Below are positions 37,343 to 47,987 of a DNA stretch of 64,000 nt, one piece after another (position 1 is the first letter of the stretch; each line of letters starts with the position of its first letter). Under the pieces are notes generated by a model. It saw only the letters and a program-made list of their open reading frames with translations, had not been told where the DNA came from and made no database searches. The translations under genes and the position numbers were made by a program. Source of the DNA: Thalassospira indica (lineage in GTDB: Bacteria; Pseudomonadota; Alphaproteobacteria; Rhodospirillales; Thalassospiraceae); contig NZ_CP031555.1 of assembly GCF_003403095.1 (NCBI RefSeq), positions 1,302,001-1,366,000 of the forward strand, given 5' to 3'.

Positions 37343-37598
37343 CGTTCATGGTCTCCAGCAAATTGACGTCCCGACGGGCCATCTTTTTGTCGCGGGACTG
37401 TCATACGTTAACCTTTGGCTAATGTGCATTGCGAAGGTTGCAACGCATTCATACGCGGGATGCATGCGCCGGTGTTTCGGGCGGGGAAAAGGGCGTAGTA
37501 TGTCCGAAAGTTCTTTGGTGCTTGCGCGACATCGGCACAAACCCTTACATAGGTCTTACCACCTGCCCAATGCCCCACATGTTTTAAAGAGGATCTTC

Positions 37599-39623
37599 AT
37601 GGCCATTTCCGGTGATGCTCAACTTGCCAAACTGCTTGAAGCCGCCAATGTCGACAAGGATGTTAGCGCTGTCATCGACCTGATTGACGGTGTTCTGGCC
37701 GCAGCCCAGGGCAGCACGCGAGAAGACTGGATTGATCTGATTTGCCAATCCCCGGATGATGCCCTGCGAGCCGAATTGCTGGCCCTGCGGGATGAACGCA
37801 AAACACGTTTTAAAATGGCCAAGGATGATTTTGACGCCGCCCATCGACTGGATGCCTTGCGCAACTATCTGGCGGCCAAGGGCGTTGACGGCTTTATTGT
37901 GCCGCGTGCGGACGAACATCAGGGTGAAAACGTACCGGCACGGGCCGAACGTCTGGCGTGGCTGACCGGCTTTACCGGATCTGCGGGTGCGGCTGTTGTC
38001 TTGCGCGACAAGGCCGCCGTTTTTGTCGATGGCCGTTACACCATTCAGGTGCGCCAGCAAGTTAACCGTGATCTGTTCGAGTACCGCCACCTGGTCGAAG
38101 AACCAGTCGTCGGCTGGTTGCATGACCACCTGAAATCGGGTGAGAAGCTGGCTTATGATCCTTGGCTGCATACGGTCCAACAGGCGACCCATCTGCGGTC
38201 TGCCTGTGAGGCGGTCGGGGCGGAACTGATTGCGATTGATACCAACCCGATTGACGCCATCTGGCATGCCCAGCCGCACCTGCCGCTTGGCCCGGTTCGG
38301 CCACATCCGATGGAATATGCCGGTAAATCGAGCTTTGAAAAGCGCACCCAGATTGCCGAAATCCTGTCGCGCATTTCGTGCGACAGCGCCATTCTGTCGG
38401 CACCTGACAGCATCGCGTGGCTTTTGAATATCCGTGGTGCCGATGTGCCGCAAACACCGCTTGCACTTGGCTATGCGATCATCAACGGCGATGCCTCGGT
38501 CGAACTTTTCATGGACGAACGCAAGGTCGCGCCAGAAACGCTCAAATGGCTGTCAGGTGAGGCAACCTTGCGGGCACCGGGCGAACTCGGGGATGCCCTG
38601 AAGGCGATGGGCAATCAGGCCGTCCGTCTGGATGAAGCCACTGCAGCCGACTGGCTGCGCATGAAATTGTCCGACGCCGGTGCCACCGTGCGTGTTGGGC
38701 GTGATCCGGTCGCCATTCCGAAGGCCTGCAAGAACGAGGTCGAACTTGAAGGTTCGCGCAAGGCCCACAAACGCGACGGCGAAAAGATCATTCGTTATTT
38801 CAAATGGCTTGATGAAACCGCGGCCACCGGTGATATCGATGAACGCGCCGCTGCTGATATGTTGCTGTCGATGCGTGCCGAAGATCCGCTGTTCCGTGAT
38901 TCAAGCTTTGAAACCATTCCGGGCAGTGGCCCGAACGGGGCGCTTTGCCATTACCGCAATACCCCGGAAACCAACCGCAATCTGACCCCGGGCGAGATTT
39001 TCCTGATTGATTCCGGGGCGCAATATCTTGATGGCACCACCGATATCACGCGGACGACCGTGATCGGGAACCCGACGCAGGAACATCGCGACCGGTTCAC
39101 CCGCGTGCTGAAGGGGCATATTGCGCTTGCCCGCGCCATATACCCGGTTGGAACGACAGGCCAACAGCTTGATACGCTGGCACGCATGCCGCTTTGGGAA
39201 GCCGGGCTTGATTTTGACCATGGCACCGGCCACGGCGTTGGCAGCTACCTTGGTGTGCATGAAGGTCCGCAACGCATTTCCAAGGCCCCGAACACGGTGG
39301 CCCTGAAACCGGGCATGATCCTCTCGAACGAGCCGGGCTTCTATAAGGAAGGCGAATACGGCATTCGCATTGAAAACCTGATTGCGGTAACTGAAATCGA
39401 TGCGCCGATTGGGGCAGATCGCAAGATGCTTGGCTTTGAAACGCTGACTTTCTCGCCGATTGACCGCAAACTGATCGATCCGGAATTGATGACCAGGGAC
39501 GAGTTGCAGTGGCTTAACGATTACCACGCGCAGGTCTATGCGATGTATGCCGATGATCTCGATGATGATCATCGTGAATGGCTGCAAAACGCAACAGCGC
39601 CGATCAAAAAGAAATCGGACTGA
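37599..39623 (+). CDS. pepP: Xaa-Pro aminopeptidase P (M24 metallopeptidase)
   Basis: 674 residues from the ATG at 37599, with AGAGGA 6 nt upstream; the frame is open for another 97 codons but those lack a ribosome site. After an unusual leader of about 75 residues, two creatinase-like N-terminal domains (from RLDALRNYLAAKGVDGFIVPR) precede the pita-bread catalytic domain. Metal ligands are visible in FLIDSGAQYLDGTTDITRT (two Asp), FDHGTGHGVGSYLGVHEGP (His), LSNEPGFYKEGEYGIRIEN (two Glu). It removes N-terminal residues preceding proline in the cytoplasm. The three-domain form resembles eukaryotic XPNPEP1 and is usual in alphaproteobacteria. Confidence 0.93.
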   Translation: MAISGDAQLAKLLEAANVDKDVSAVIDLIDGVLAAAQGSTREDWIDLICQSPDDALRAELLALRDERKTRFKMAKDDFDAAHRLDALRNYLAAKGVDGFIVPRADEHQGENVPARAERLAWLTGFTGSAGAAVVLRDKAAVFVDGRYTIQVRQQVNRDLFEYRHLVEEPVVGWLHDHLKSGEKLAYDPWLHTVQQATHLRSACEAVGAELIAIDTNPIDAIWHAQPHLPLGPVRPHPMEYAGKSSFEKRTQIAEILSRISCDSAILSAPDSIAWLLNIRGADVPQTPLALGYAIINGDASVELFMDERKVAPETLKWLSGEATLRAPGELGDALKAMGNQAVRLDEATAADWLRMKLSDAGATVRVGRDPVAIPKACKNEVELEGSRKAHKRDGEKIIRYFKWLDETAATGDIDERAAADMLLSMRAEDPLFRDSSFETIPGSGPNGALCHYRNTPETNRNLTPGEIFLIDSGAQYLDGTTDITRTTVIGNPTQEHRDRFTRVLKGHIALARAIYPVGTTGQQLDTLARMPLWEAGLDFDHGTGHGVGSYLGVHEGPQRISKAPNTVALKPGMILSNEPGFYKEGEYGIRIENLIAVTEIDAPIGADRKMLGFETLTFSPIDRKLIDPELMTRDELQWLNDYHAQVYAMYADDLDDDHREWLQNATAPIKKKSD

Positions 39624-39697
39624 TTTCACGCTGCGTACTTGGCACTGACAAACAGGGTCGAATGCCCTATTAAGACTGCATTGGATCGATTCAAGAA

Positions 39698-39713
39698 AAG
39701 CGGTAAACCGCTT
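39698..39713. promoter_or_regulatory. Palindrome before the aldo-keto reductase
   Basis: AAGCGGT-AA-ACCGCTT is a perfect palindrome (7-bp arms) 19 nt before the ATG at 39733. With only two central bases it is more likely a protein-binding dyad than a hairpin. The regulator is unknown. Confidence 0.45.
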
Positions 39714-39732
39714 CTGAAAGCAGGAGGAATAT

Positions 39733-40785
39733 ATGGCTGAAGTCGAAGCGCAGTGGATGGCTAATCCTGATCGCTATAACGACGAAAACTGGGACCGTTG
39801 CGGGCGCAGTGGATTGCTTCTGCCGAAAATCACGCTTGGTCTGTGGCAGAATTTCGGTGGCGTGGATGTCTATGAAACCCAGCGGGCGATGATCCGTCGC
39901 GCGTTTGATCGCGGTGTGTTCCACTTTGATCTTGCTAACAACTATGGCCCGCCGCCGGGCTCGGCCGAAGAAAACTTTGGCAAGGTTCTATCGCAGGATC
40001 TTAAACGCCATCGCGATGAGTTGATCATTTCCACTAAGGCTGGCTATCGCATGTGGCCGGGGCCGTTTGGCGAATGGGGATCACGCAAATATCTGATTTC
40101 CAGCCTTGATCAGAGCCTTAAGCGGATGGGGCTGGATTATGTCGATATCTTCTATTCCCACCGGGTTGATCCCAACACCCCGCTTGCCGAGACCATGGGC
40201 GCACTTGATCAGATCGTGCGTTCGGGCAAGGCGCTTTATGTCGGGATTTCGTCCTATTCGCCGGAAATGACCCGTGAAGCGCATGCGATCCTCAAGGACA
40301 TGGGAACGCCATGCGTGATTCATCAGCCGTCCTACTCGATGGTCAATCGCTGGGTCGAGGATGGTCTGCTTGATACCCTTTCCGAGCTTGGCATGGGCTG
40401 CATTGCCTTTTCGCCGCTCGCACAGGGTCTTTTGACCAACAAGTACCTGAATGGCGTGCCCGAGGATTCCCGTGCCGCCCTCGAAGGATCTTTCCAGAAA
40501 GGCATGCTGACCGAGGAAAACATCAATCGCGTTCGAGCACTGAACGAAATCGCCAAACGCCGCGGTCAAAGCTTGGCCCAGATGGCGATTGCCTGGGTGC
40601 TGCGCCGTCCCGAGGTGACCTCTGCCCTGATTGGGGCGCGGCATGTTCAGCAGCTTGATAACAGCCTTGATGCGCTCAATAACCTTGAATTCAGTGCAGA
40701 CGAGTTGGCCGAAATTGATAAATATGCCGGCGATGCCGGTATCAATCTTTGGCAGAAGTCGTCGGACAGTCAGGCACCCGTCTGA
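39733..40785 (+). CDS. Aldo/keto reductase, glyceraldehyde-3-phosphate reductase (YghZ) type
   Basis: 350 residues with an excellent AGGAGGA site 5 nt before the ATG. The family pattern is CGRSGLLLPKITLGLWQNFG, HFDLANNYGPPPGSAEENFG (catalytic Tyr), STKAGYRMWPGPFGEWGSRKY (Lys), DIFYSHRVDPNTPLAETM (His) and NADP-binding WVLRRPEVTSALIGAR. It matches the YghZ/Gpr subgroup that reduces L-glyceraldehyde 3-phosphate and methylglyoxal with NADPH. Single gene between two clear boundaries: palindrome upstream, bidirectional terminator downstream. Confidence 0.92.
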   Translation: MAEVEAQWMANPDRYNDENWDRCGRSGLLLPKITLGLWQNFGGVDVYETQRAMIRRAFDRGVFHFDLANNYGPPPGSAEENFGKVLSQDLKRHRDELIISTKAGYRMWPGPFGEWGSRKYLISSLDQSLKRMGLDYVDIFYSHRVDPNTPLAETMGALDQIVRSGKALYVGISSYSPEMTREAHAILKDMGTPCVIHQPSYSMVNRWVEDGLLDTLSELGMGCIAFSPLAQGLLTNKYLNGVPEDSRAALEGSFQKGMLTEENINRVRALNEIAKRRGQSLAQMAIAWVLRRPEVTSALIGARHVQQLDNSLDALNNLEFSADELAEIDKYAGDAGINLWQKSSDSQAPV

Positions 40786-40807
40786 TCCCAACGATTGATA
40801 CAATGAT

Positions 40808-40848
40808 AAAAACCCCGACCGAAAGATGCTTCGGTCGGGGTTTTGTTT
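40808..40848. terminator. Bidirectional terminator between aldo-keto reductase and LysR gene
   Basis: A perfect 15-bp stem, AAAACCCCGACCGAA (40809-40823) with TTCGGTCGGGGTTTT (40830-40844), loop 6 nt, is followed by GTTT on one side and has a T-run on the other strand. Confidence 0.92.
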
Positions 40849-40866
40849 ATCAGAGCCAGTGTTGGC

Positions 40867-41775
40867 TTATTTTTGGTTGGCCATCGGAACGGTGCCGGCA
40901 AGATCACGCAATGTATCGACAACCGCCTTGCCCCCGGTACTCAGCGGGCGATCCTGTAACCATGACAGCATTACCTTGCGCGACAGTTCCGGGTTGGTGA
41001 TGCGCCGTGCCTTTAGGCGCCCGGTCGAAAGTTCCTGAACCAGCGAACTGCGCGGCAAGACGGTATGACCGACATTACGCGTCACCAGATCGACCAAAAC
41101 GCGAAGGGCATCGGCCTCAACCACCGGGGTCAACGGCCGTCCCGCCCGAAATGCCGCCTCCTGCATCATGGCGCGTAGCCCGTGCTTGTTGGTCGGCATG
41201 ATGAGTGGCAGGGACAAAACATCTTCATAGGCGATTTCGGTTTCCTGTTCGCCGACCTGTGACGGGTGGGAAATCAGAAACAGGTCTTCGCGCCATAGCT
41301 GTTCGGCATGCAGGCTGCGTGAAATCATGCCGTCATGTAGGATGCCGATATCAAGTCGCCCGGACAGCAATCCTTCCTGCACATCGCCTGTCAGGTCTTC
41401 GGCGACCGTAATGTTAAGGTCAGGGTACCGATCGCGCAGAGTTTCAATCAGTGCCCCGGTAATCACGATCCCGGCGCTGGGCGGAACGCCGACATGCACA
41501 TGGCCTGTCACCTGACTGCTGCGGGCCGACAGATCGGCTTCAAGACGGGCAAGATCGGTCAGGATTACGCGGGCCCGTTCGGCAAGCATCTGACCTGCTT
41601 CGGTCAATTTGACGCCGCGTCCGGTGCGTTCCAACAGTTTGGTATCAAGGGCCTCTTCGAGAAGGTTAAGCTGCCTACTGAGTGCGGGCTGCGACAAATT
41701 AAGCCGCTCTGCCGCGCGTGACAGGCTGCCGAGTTCGGCAATATGTACAAAGCTTCGAAGTTGTTTGATATCCAT
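40867..41775 (-). CDS. LysR-family transcriptional regulator
   Basis: 302 residues from the ATG at 41775 (MDIKQLRSFVHIAELG); the upstream open frame is discarded. The winged helix (about 1-60) has GSLSRAAERLNLSQPALSRQLNLLEEAL. The effector domain (about 90-290) contains GHVHVGVPPSAGIVITGALIE and LDIGILHDG. It is close in style to the nitrogen-assimilation (Cbl/NAC) type. It is divergent from an EamA transporter gene with 140 bp between, so that transporter is the likely target; the effector is unknown. Confidence 0.92.
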   Translation of the reverse strand: MDIKQLRSFVHIAELGSLSRAAERLNLSQPALSRQLNLLEEALDTKLLERTGRGVKLTEAGQMLAERARVILTDLARLEADLSARSSQVTGHVHVGVPPSAGIVITGALIETLRDRYPDLNITVAEDLTGDVQEGLLSGRLDIGILHDGMISRSLHAEQLWREDLFLISHPSQVGEQETEIAYEDVLSLPLIMPTNKHGLRAMMQEAAFRAGRPLTPVVEADALRVLVDLVTRNVGHTVLPRSSLVQELSTGRLKARRITNPELSRKVMLSWLQDRPLSTGGKAVVDTLRDLAGTVPMANQK

Positions 41776-41845
41776 CGGGCGTGATCCTGAGCAGCTTTGC
41801 GCATCCATGTGCCTGCTAGATATAGCCAAAGCTGATATCTGATAG

Positions 41846-41861
41846 CAATTAATTCGAATTG
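41846..41861. promoter_or_regulatory. Inverted repeat between LysR gene and EamA gene
   Basis: CAATT (41846-41850) and AATTG (41857-41861) flank AATTCG, which contains the TTCGAA palindrome. It lies in the divergent promoter region and is a reasonable LysR-site candidate. Confidence 0.35.
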
Positions 41862-41915
41862 AATAATGGCAGTTCACGGGTAACTATGGCAACCGATAGA
41901 GGATCGGAGAAACCC

Positions 41916-42914
41916 ATGACGCCACCACCGTCACCTTCTGAGCCCGGGCAACAGGGTGTCACGCCTGTCGTGTCGCCGGCCGGTTCCGCACTGACCATTG
42001 TGTTGCTTGCGACAGCTGCCTTGGCCATGAAAGGCCTTCTGGCAAAATTTGTTTATGCCACGGGCATGACAGTGGATGGCTTGTTGCTGTTGCGGTTTCT
42101 GATTGCCATGCCGCTCTTCTGGCTTGGTGTGGTTTTGTTTGGCAAGAACCGGCCGGGCGACCGCAAGATGAAACCGGTCGATCTCGCGTGGGGCGGGCTT
42201 TATGGCGGGCTGTTTTTCCTTGCGGCCCTGTTTGATTTTACCGCTGTTTCGTTGATTGAAGTGACCGTTTCAAGGATCGTGCTGTTTACGTTTCCGGCTG
42301 TTGTGATGATCCTTGAGGCGCTCCATAAACGGCGCTTTCCACCATTTCGACAGATTGTCTGCTTTGTCATAACCTATGTCGGACTTGTTCTGGTCCTGGC
42401 ACCGGGCGGGTTTGGCGAAGTTTCGCCGGCGCTTTGGTACGGAGCGGCTTGGGCGTTCGGTTCTGCTGTGACCTATGCGATTTATCTCTATTTCGGTCAG
42501 CGGATGATTACCGTTATCGGGTCGATGCATTTTGCAGCCCTGATCAACACCATGGCCGGTATTTGCATGGTGATTTACCAACTGATCGTCCAAAACCCGC
42601 TGAACCTGAACGTGGCGGGCATCATGTGGACGGCAGGCATTTCGATTTTTTGCACCGTTATTCCATTCTTCCTGCTGTACGAGGGCATTCGAAGGGTCGG
42701 TGCGACGCAGGCTTCGCTGATATCGCTTTCCGGGCCAGCCATGACCTTCTTTGCCGCCTGGCTGTTCCTGGGTGAGGTGCTCACAGTGCCGCAATTGGTC
42801 GGGTTTGTGGTGGTGACACTCGGTGTGGCGTCACTTAAAAACAGCTTTACGCTGGCGGGGCTGGGCAGGTTGCTGGCACGGCCATTCGCATCGGGCGGGA
42901 CGTCGCAACGCTAA
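41916..42914 (+). CDS. EamA/DMT-family transporter
   Basis: 332 residues from the ATG at 41916, preceded by GGAG at 6 nt; ATGs at 41859 and 41886 are possible but lack a site. Ten membrane segments form two EamA repeats (LTIVLLATAALAMKGLLAKF at the start; YAAWAFGSAVTYAIYLYFGQ-like second repeat start; SLISLSGPAMTFFAAWLFLGE near the end). DMT proteins move amino acids, sugars or other metabolites across the inner membrane, often outward; the substrate here is unknown. Divergent from the LysR gene, which probably controls it. Confidence 0.88.
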   Translation: MTPPPSPSEPGQQGVTPVVSPAGSALTIVLLATAALAMKGLLAKFVYATGMTVDGLLLLRFLIAMPLFWLGVVLFGKNRPGDRKMKPVDLAWGGLYGGLFFLAALFDFTAVSLIEVTVSRIVLFTFPAVVMILEALHKRRFPPFRQIVCFVITYVGLVLVLAPGGFGEVSPALWYGAAWAFGSAVTYAIYLYFGQRMITVIGSMHFAALINTMAGICMVIYQLIVQNPLNLNVAGIMWTAGISIFCTVIPFFLLYEGIRRVGATQASLISLSGPAMTFFAAWLFLGEVLTVPQLVGFVVVTLGVASLKNSFTLAGLGRLLARPFASGGTSQR

Positions 42915-42926
42915 TCGGGTTTGATG

Positions 42927-43478
42927 TTATTCGTCGCGCTGCCAGCGGCGAACTTCAATTTCATGTTCGGGTAAACGCTCACCGCGCCGCCATTTCAAGG
43001 GATCGATAAATTCTCCTGCCCAGACGCCGGTGCGTGCCTGTCGCGCCTGATTTTCATAGGCTTCGTATTCCGGCATCTGATCGGGGCGGGCAACCGCCAT
43101 GCCCCGAACAATCAGGCTTTGTCCAATATCAACCCCGTCGGCATTTCGGCAAACGGCCATGTTGCGATGATACCGGTTTTTCCCACGCACTTCGCAGGTG
43201 ATCGGTGTTGCGACCAGAAGGTTGGTGGTCACCTGCCATGCCTCTGCCCCGCAAGCTGTGCTTTGGCCGTTAATCAGACACTCCTGAAAACGGTTCATGG
43301 CATCCGCCCCCCACAGATCAACACGTTTGAAGCCGAACTCAAGCGTATCAGCATCAATCGCACGCGCCGGGCCCGACAGGGTATCAAAATCCGGATCGGC
43401 CTTTGATACCGCTGGAACGCATCCCAGCATCAGGGCAAAACCAAGTGTGATCAGGCGGTGGGGAAGGGCGGGCACCAT
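42927..43478 (-). CDS. Thermonuclease-like (SNase-fold) secreted protein, probably inactive
   Basis: 183 residues from the ATG at 43478, with GAGG just upstream. The N-terminal signal (ITLGFALMLGCVPAVSKA) may be a lipoprotein signal with Cys at LMLGC. The body has an SNase fold: RAIDADTLEF, VDLWGADAMNRF, RGKNRYHRNMAVC and LIVRGMAVARPDQMPEY. Against staphylococcal nuclease, Asp21-, Asp40- and Arg87-equivalents are present, but Arg35 aligns with Asp and Glu43 with Asn, so phosphodiesterase activity is doubtful. It is read 7 nt after the NTF2-like gene and is the last gene of the leftward run. Confidence 0.82.
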   Translation of the reverse strand: MVPALPHRLITLGFALMLGCVPAVSKADPDFDTLSGPARAIDADTLEFGFKRVDLWGADAMNRFQECLINGQSTACGAEAWQVTTNLLVATPITCEVRGKNRYHRNMAVCRNADGVDIGQSLIVRGMAVARPDQMPEYEAYENQARQARTGVWAGEFIDPLKWRRGERLPEHEIEVRRWQRDE

Positions 43479-43485
43479 GCGGGCC

Positions 43486-43878
43486 TCAATACAGGTCGCT
43501 GTATCTGATTTCATCAAGCTGGGCAAAGATGACTTTCCACTTTTCATCCTGCTTGAGCAGCGCGAACGCATAGTCGCAATCAAAGATCAGGTTGTTTTCC
43601 GAATTGCCGAAGCGGAACGAAACAATTGCACGCGCCCCACCGGGAAGGGCGGAATGTTGTTCAATCACCATGGATTTCGCCATGGCAAGATCAGCATTTT
43701 TCAGTTCATCAAAGAATGAGTGATGGTATTTGTGCAGATCGTCTGAACTGCCAATAGCCTGCACGCCGGACAGATCATTGATCAGGCACGGGAAGTGGAA
43801 GAAATCATCAAGTGCGTTTTCTTCAAGCTTCAGATGGGCATCGACATAACGGCGAAAAAAACTTCCAAGGTCTTCCAT
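43486..43878 (-). CDS. Small NTF2/SnoaL-like protein of unknown function
   Basis: 130 residues from the ATG at 43878 (MEDLGSFFRRYVDAHLK). The predicted helix then curved beta-sheet and motifs such as FFHFPCLIND, YHHSFFDELKNADLAMAKS, VSFRFGNSENNLIFDCDYAFALLK and KWKVIFAQLDEIRYSDLY fit a cystatin-like NTF2/SnoaL fold. I know no specific function. It lies 28 nt after ligA and 7 nt before the thermonuclease-like gene on the same strand, so all three may be one transcript. Confidence 0.8.
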   Translation of the reverse strand: MEDLGSFFRRYVDAHLKLEENALDDFFHFPCLINDLSGVQAIGSSDDLHKYHHSFFDELKNADLAMAKSMVIEQHSALPGGARAIVSFRFGNSENNLIFDCDYAFALLKQDEKWKVIFAQLDEIRYSDLY

Positions 43879-43906
43879 CAGCACACACTCCCCGGTTAGA
43901 TCATTT

Positions 43907-46033
<2,127 letters not shown>

Positions 46034-46064
46034 TCAAGGTTGGGCCGACGTGTTGACGCCGGGA

Positions 46065-47735
46065 TCAATTGGGTTGTTCAAGCAGGCTGTCGGCGGCGGC
46101 ACGTGCCTCGGCCGTCACGGAATGACCGGCCAGCATGCGGGCGATTTCTTCGCGCCGCGCACCATCGACAAGGGCATCGACGCGGGTCACCATGGTGCCG
46201 TCTGCCTCGCGCTTGGCAATATAGAAATGCGTGCGGCCACGGGCGGCGACCTGCGGGCTGTGGGTAATGACAAGGATCTGGCGTTCCTGTGCCAGAAGAT
46301 GCAGGCGCTGACCAATCGCTGCTGCCGTCGCGCCGCCGACACCACTGTCGACCTCGTCAAAGACCAAACTGGGTACGGCAGAAACGCGCGCCAGAACGAC
46401 CTTGAGCGCCAGCAGGAAGCGCGAAAGCTCGCCCCCCGATGCGATTTTGTTGAGCGCGCCCGGGGGACTGCCGGGGTTGGTGGCAACCGTGAACTGCACC
46501 CGGTCAATGCCGTCCTGACCCCATTCGGGTTCTTCAAGTTCGGCAATGTCTGTAACAAAGCGCGCCTTTTCCATGCGAAGCGGCGGCAATTCGGCATTGA
46601 TCGCGCCATCAAGCTTGGCGGCGGCTTCCTTGCGCGCGGCATGAAGTTTCTCGCCGGCTTCGATATAGGCTTTGCGATAATCGCTTACGGCGGCGGTCAG
46701 GCGGCTCAGTTCCTTCTCGCCGAATTCAAGCTGATCGATCTGGGACCGGAAATCCTTCATCAGCGCATTCAGCCCATCGACCGGAACATTGTATTTGCGG
46801 GCGGCTGCGCGCAGGGCAAAAAGGCGTTCCTCGACATTTTCCTGATGACCGGTATCAAGATTAAGATCAGCCAAGGTGGCCGAGATCGCCCGGTTGGCTT
46901 CTTCAAGTTCGATCGCGGCACGATCAAGGGCCTCGATGATCGGTTCAAACCGGCCATCGGCCTTTTCAAGTTCACGTTCAAGGCACCGCTGCGCACTACG
47001 AAGGGCACTTTCCGTACCCTTGCCACGCGAAAGTTCCGTGCCGGCATCATTAAGGGCCGCAACCAGCTTTTCACCATGCATCAGGAACTGGCGTTCCTCG
47101 GCAAGGCGTTCTTCTTCGCCTTCTTCGGGGGCAAGCTTTTCAAGCTCATCGACGGCGTGGCGCAGCCATTCCTCTTCCTCGCGCGCCTTGTCAATGCGGG
47201 CGCGGGCAGCGTTGAGTTCCTTTTGCGTTTCACGCCAGGCGCGCCAATGATCACGCACGGTCATGGCAAGGGTGCCAAGATTGCCGTGGGCATCAAGGGT
47301 TGCGCGATGTGTAGTGGGATCAAGAAGGCCGTGTTGATCAAACTGGCCCTGAATTTCAACGCAGTAATCGCCAACATCACGCAGCAGCCCGACCGAGACG
47401 GACTGGTCATTCACATAGGCGCGCGACCGGCCATCTGACGTTACCACCCGTCGGACAACAAGGTCTTCGCCCTCAAGATCAATATCCTGATCGGAAAGCA
47501 GGGAGAAAACCGGATGGCCCTGCGGCAGATTGAAGGTTGCTGTCACACTGCATTTGTCGCAGCCATGACGGACAAGGCCGCTATCGGCGCGCGCACCCAG
47601 GGCAAGTCCAAGCGAATCAAGCAGGATCGATTTACCAGCACCGGTTTCACCCGTGAGCACGCTAAGCCCGTCGTGAAAATCGAGATCCAGTTTGTCGATA
47701 AGGACTACATTCCGAATGCTGAGGCGTCGAAGCAT
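46065..47735 (-). CDS. recN: DNA repair ATPase RecN
   Basis: 556 residues, the standard RecN size. SMC-like: Walker A LTGETGAGKSILLDS at about residue 28, a central coiled coil, then the signature ASGGELSRFLLALK and Walker B PSLVFDEVDSGVGG, with the H-loop VITHSPQVAA. RecN holds broken DNA ends and promotes recombinational repair. The 252 bp upstream contain a GTTC-N7-GTTC LexA-type box, consistent with SOS induction. It is followed by ligA on the same strand, so a DNA break response could also lift ligase expression. Confidence 0.96.
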   Translation of the reverse strand: MLRRLSIRNVVLIDKLDLDFHDGLSVLTGETGAGKSILLDSLGLALGARADSGLVRHGCDKCSVTATFNLPQGHPVFSLLSDQDIDLEGEDLVVRRVVTSDGRSRAYVNDQSVSVGLLRDVGDYCVEIQGQFDQHGLLDPTTHRATLDAHGNLGTLAMTVRDHWRAWRETQKELNAARARIDKAREEEEWLRHAVDELEKLAPEEGEEERLAEERQFLMHGEKLVAALNDAGTELSRGKGTESALRSAQRCLERELEKADGRFEPIIEALDRAAIELEEANRAISATLADLNLDTGHQENVEERLFALRAAARKYNVPVDGLNALMKDFRSQIDQLEFGEKELSRLTAAVSDYRKAYIEAGEKLHAARKEAAAKLDGAINAELPPLRMEKARFVTDIAELEEPEWGQDGIDRVQFTVATNPGSPPGALNKIASGGELSRFLLALKVVLARVSAVPSLVFDEVDSGVGGATAAAIGQRLHLLAQERQILVITHSPQVAARGRTHFYIAKREADGTMVTRVDALVDGARREEIARMLAGHSVTAEARAAADSLLEQPN

Positions 47736-47908
47736 TGCTGGGTACTGATGTTGTTAACGGAGCAGCAGACAGGTACTTGTTGGTGAATGTGCAGAGTGCC
47801 CAATCCCGCCCGGCCTTGCAAGCCTTGCGAAGGCGAAACGGTCTGCAATTCGGTCACGGCAACGGCGTTTGGTCAAACTGCAGTAATTTCAGATGCTAAC
47901 CGCAAGTT

Positions 47909-47923
47909 GTTCTTTTTTTGTTC
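47909..47923. promoter_or_regulatory. LexA (SOS) box upstream of recN
   Basis: GTTC at 47909-47912 and GTTC at 47920-47923 are separated by seven Ts, giving the exact GTTC-N7-GTTC direct repeat used by alphaproteobacterial LexA. It lies 174 bp before recN, a typical SOS gene, in the bamD-recN gap. Confidence 0.75.
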
Positions 47924-47987
47924 TATATTGTCGCAAGGCAGATTGTCAAGCAAACCGTTGGCCTTGCGACGGTTTGGTTAGCTTAAT

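Larger units (their letters stand above)
36953..37598. other. Long region between SDR and pepP
   Basis: About 645 bp. It holds the strong leftward terminator (37020-37059), the doubtful small reading frame (37151-37342), a smaller hairpin GGATCA/TGATCC near 37086-37104, and from about 37350 on the promoter and leader of pepP. No RNA family is recognised. Confidence 0.4.
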
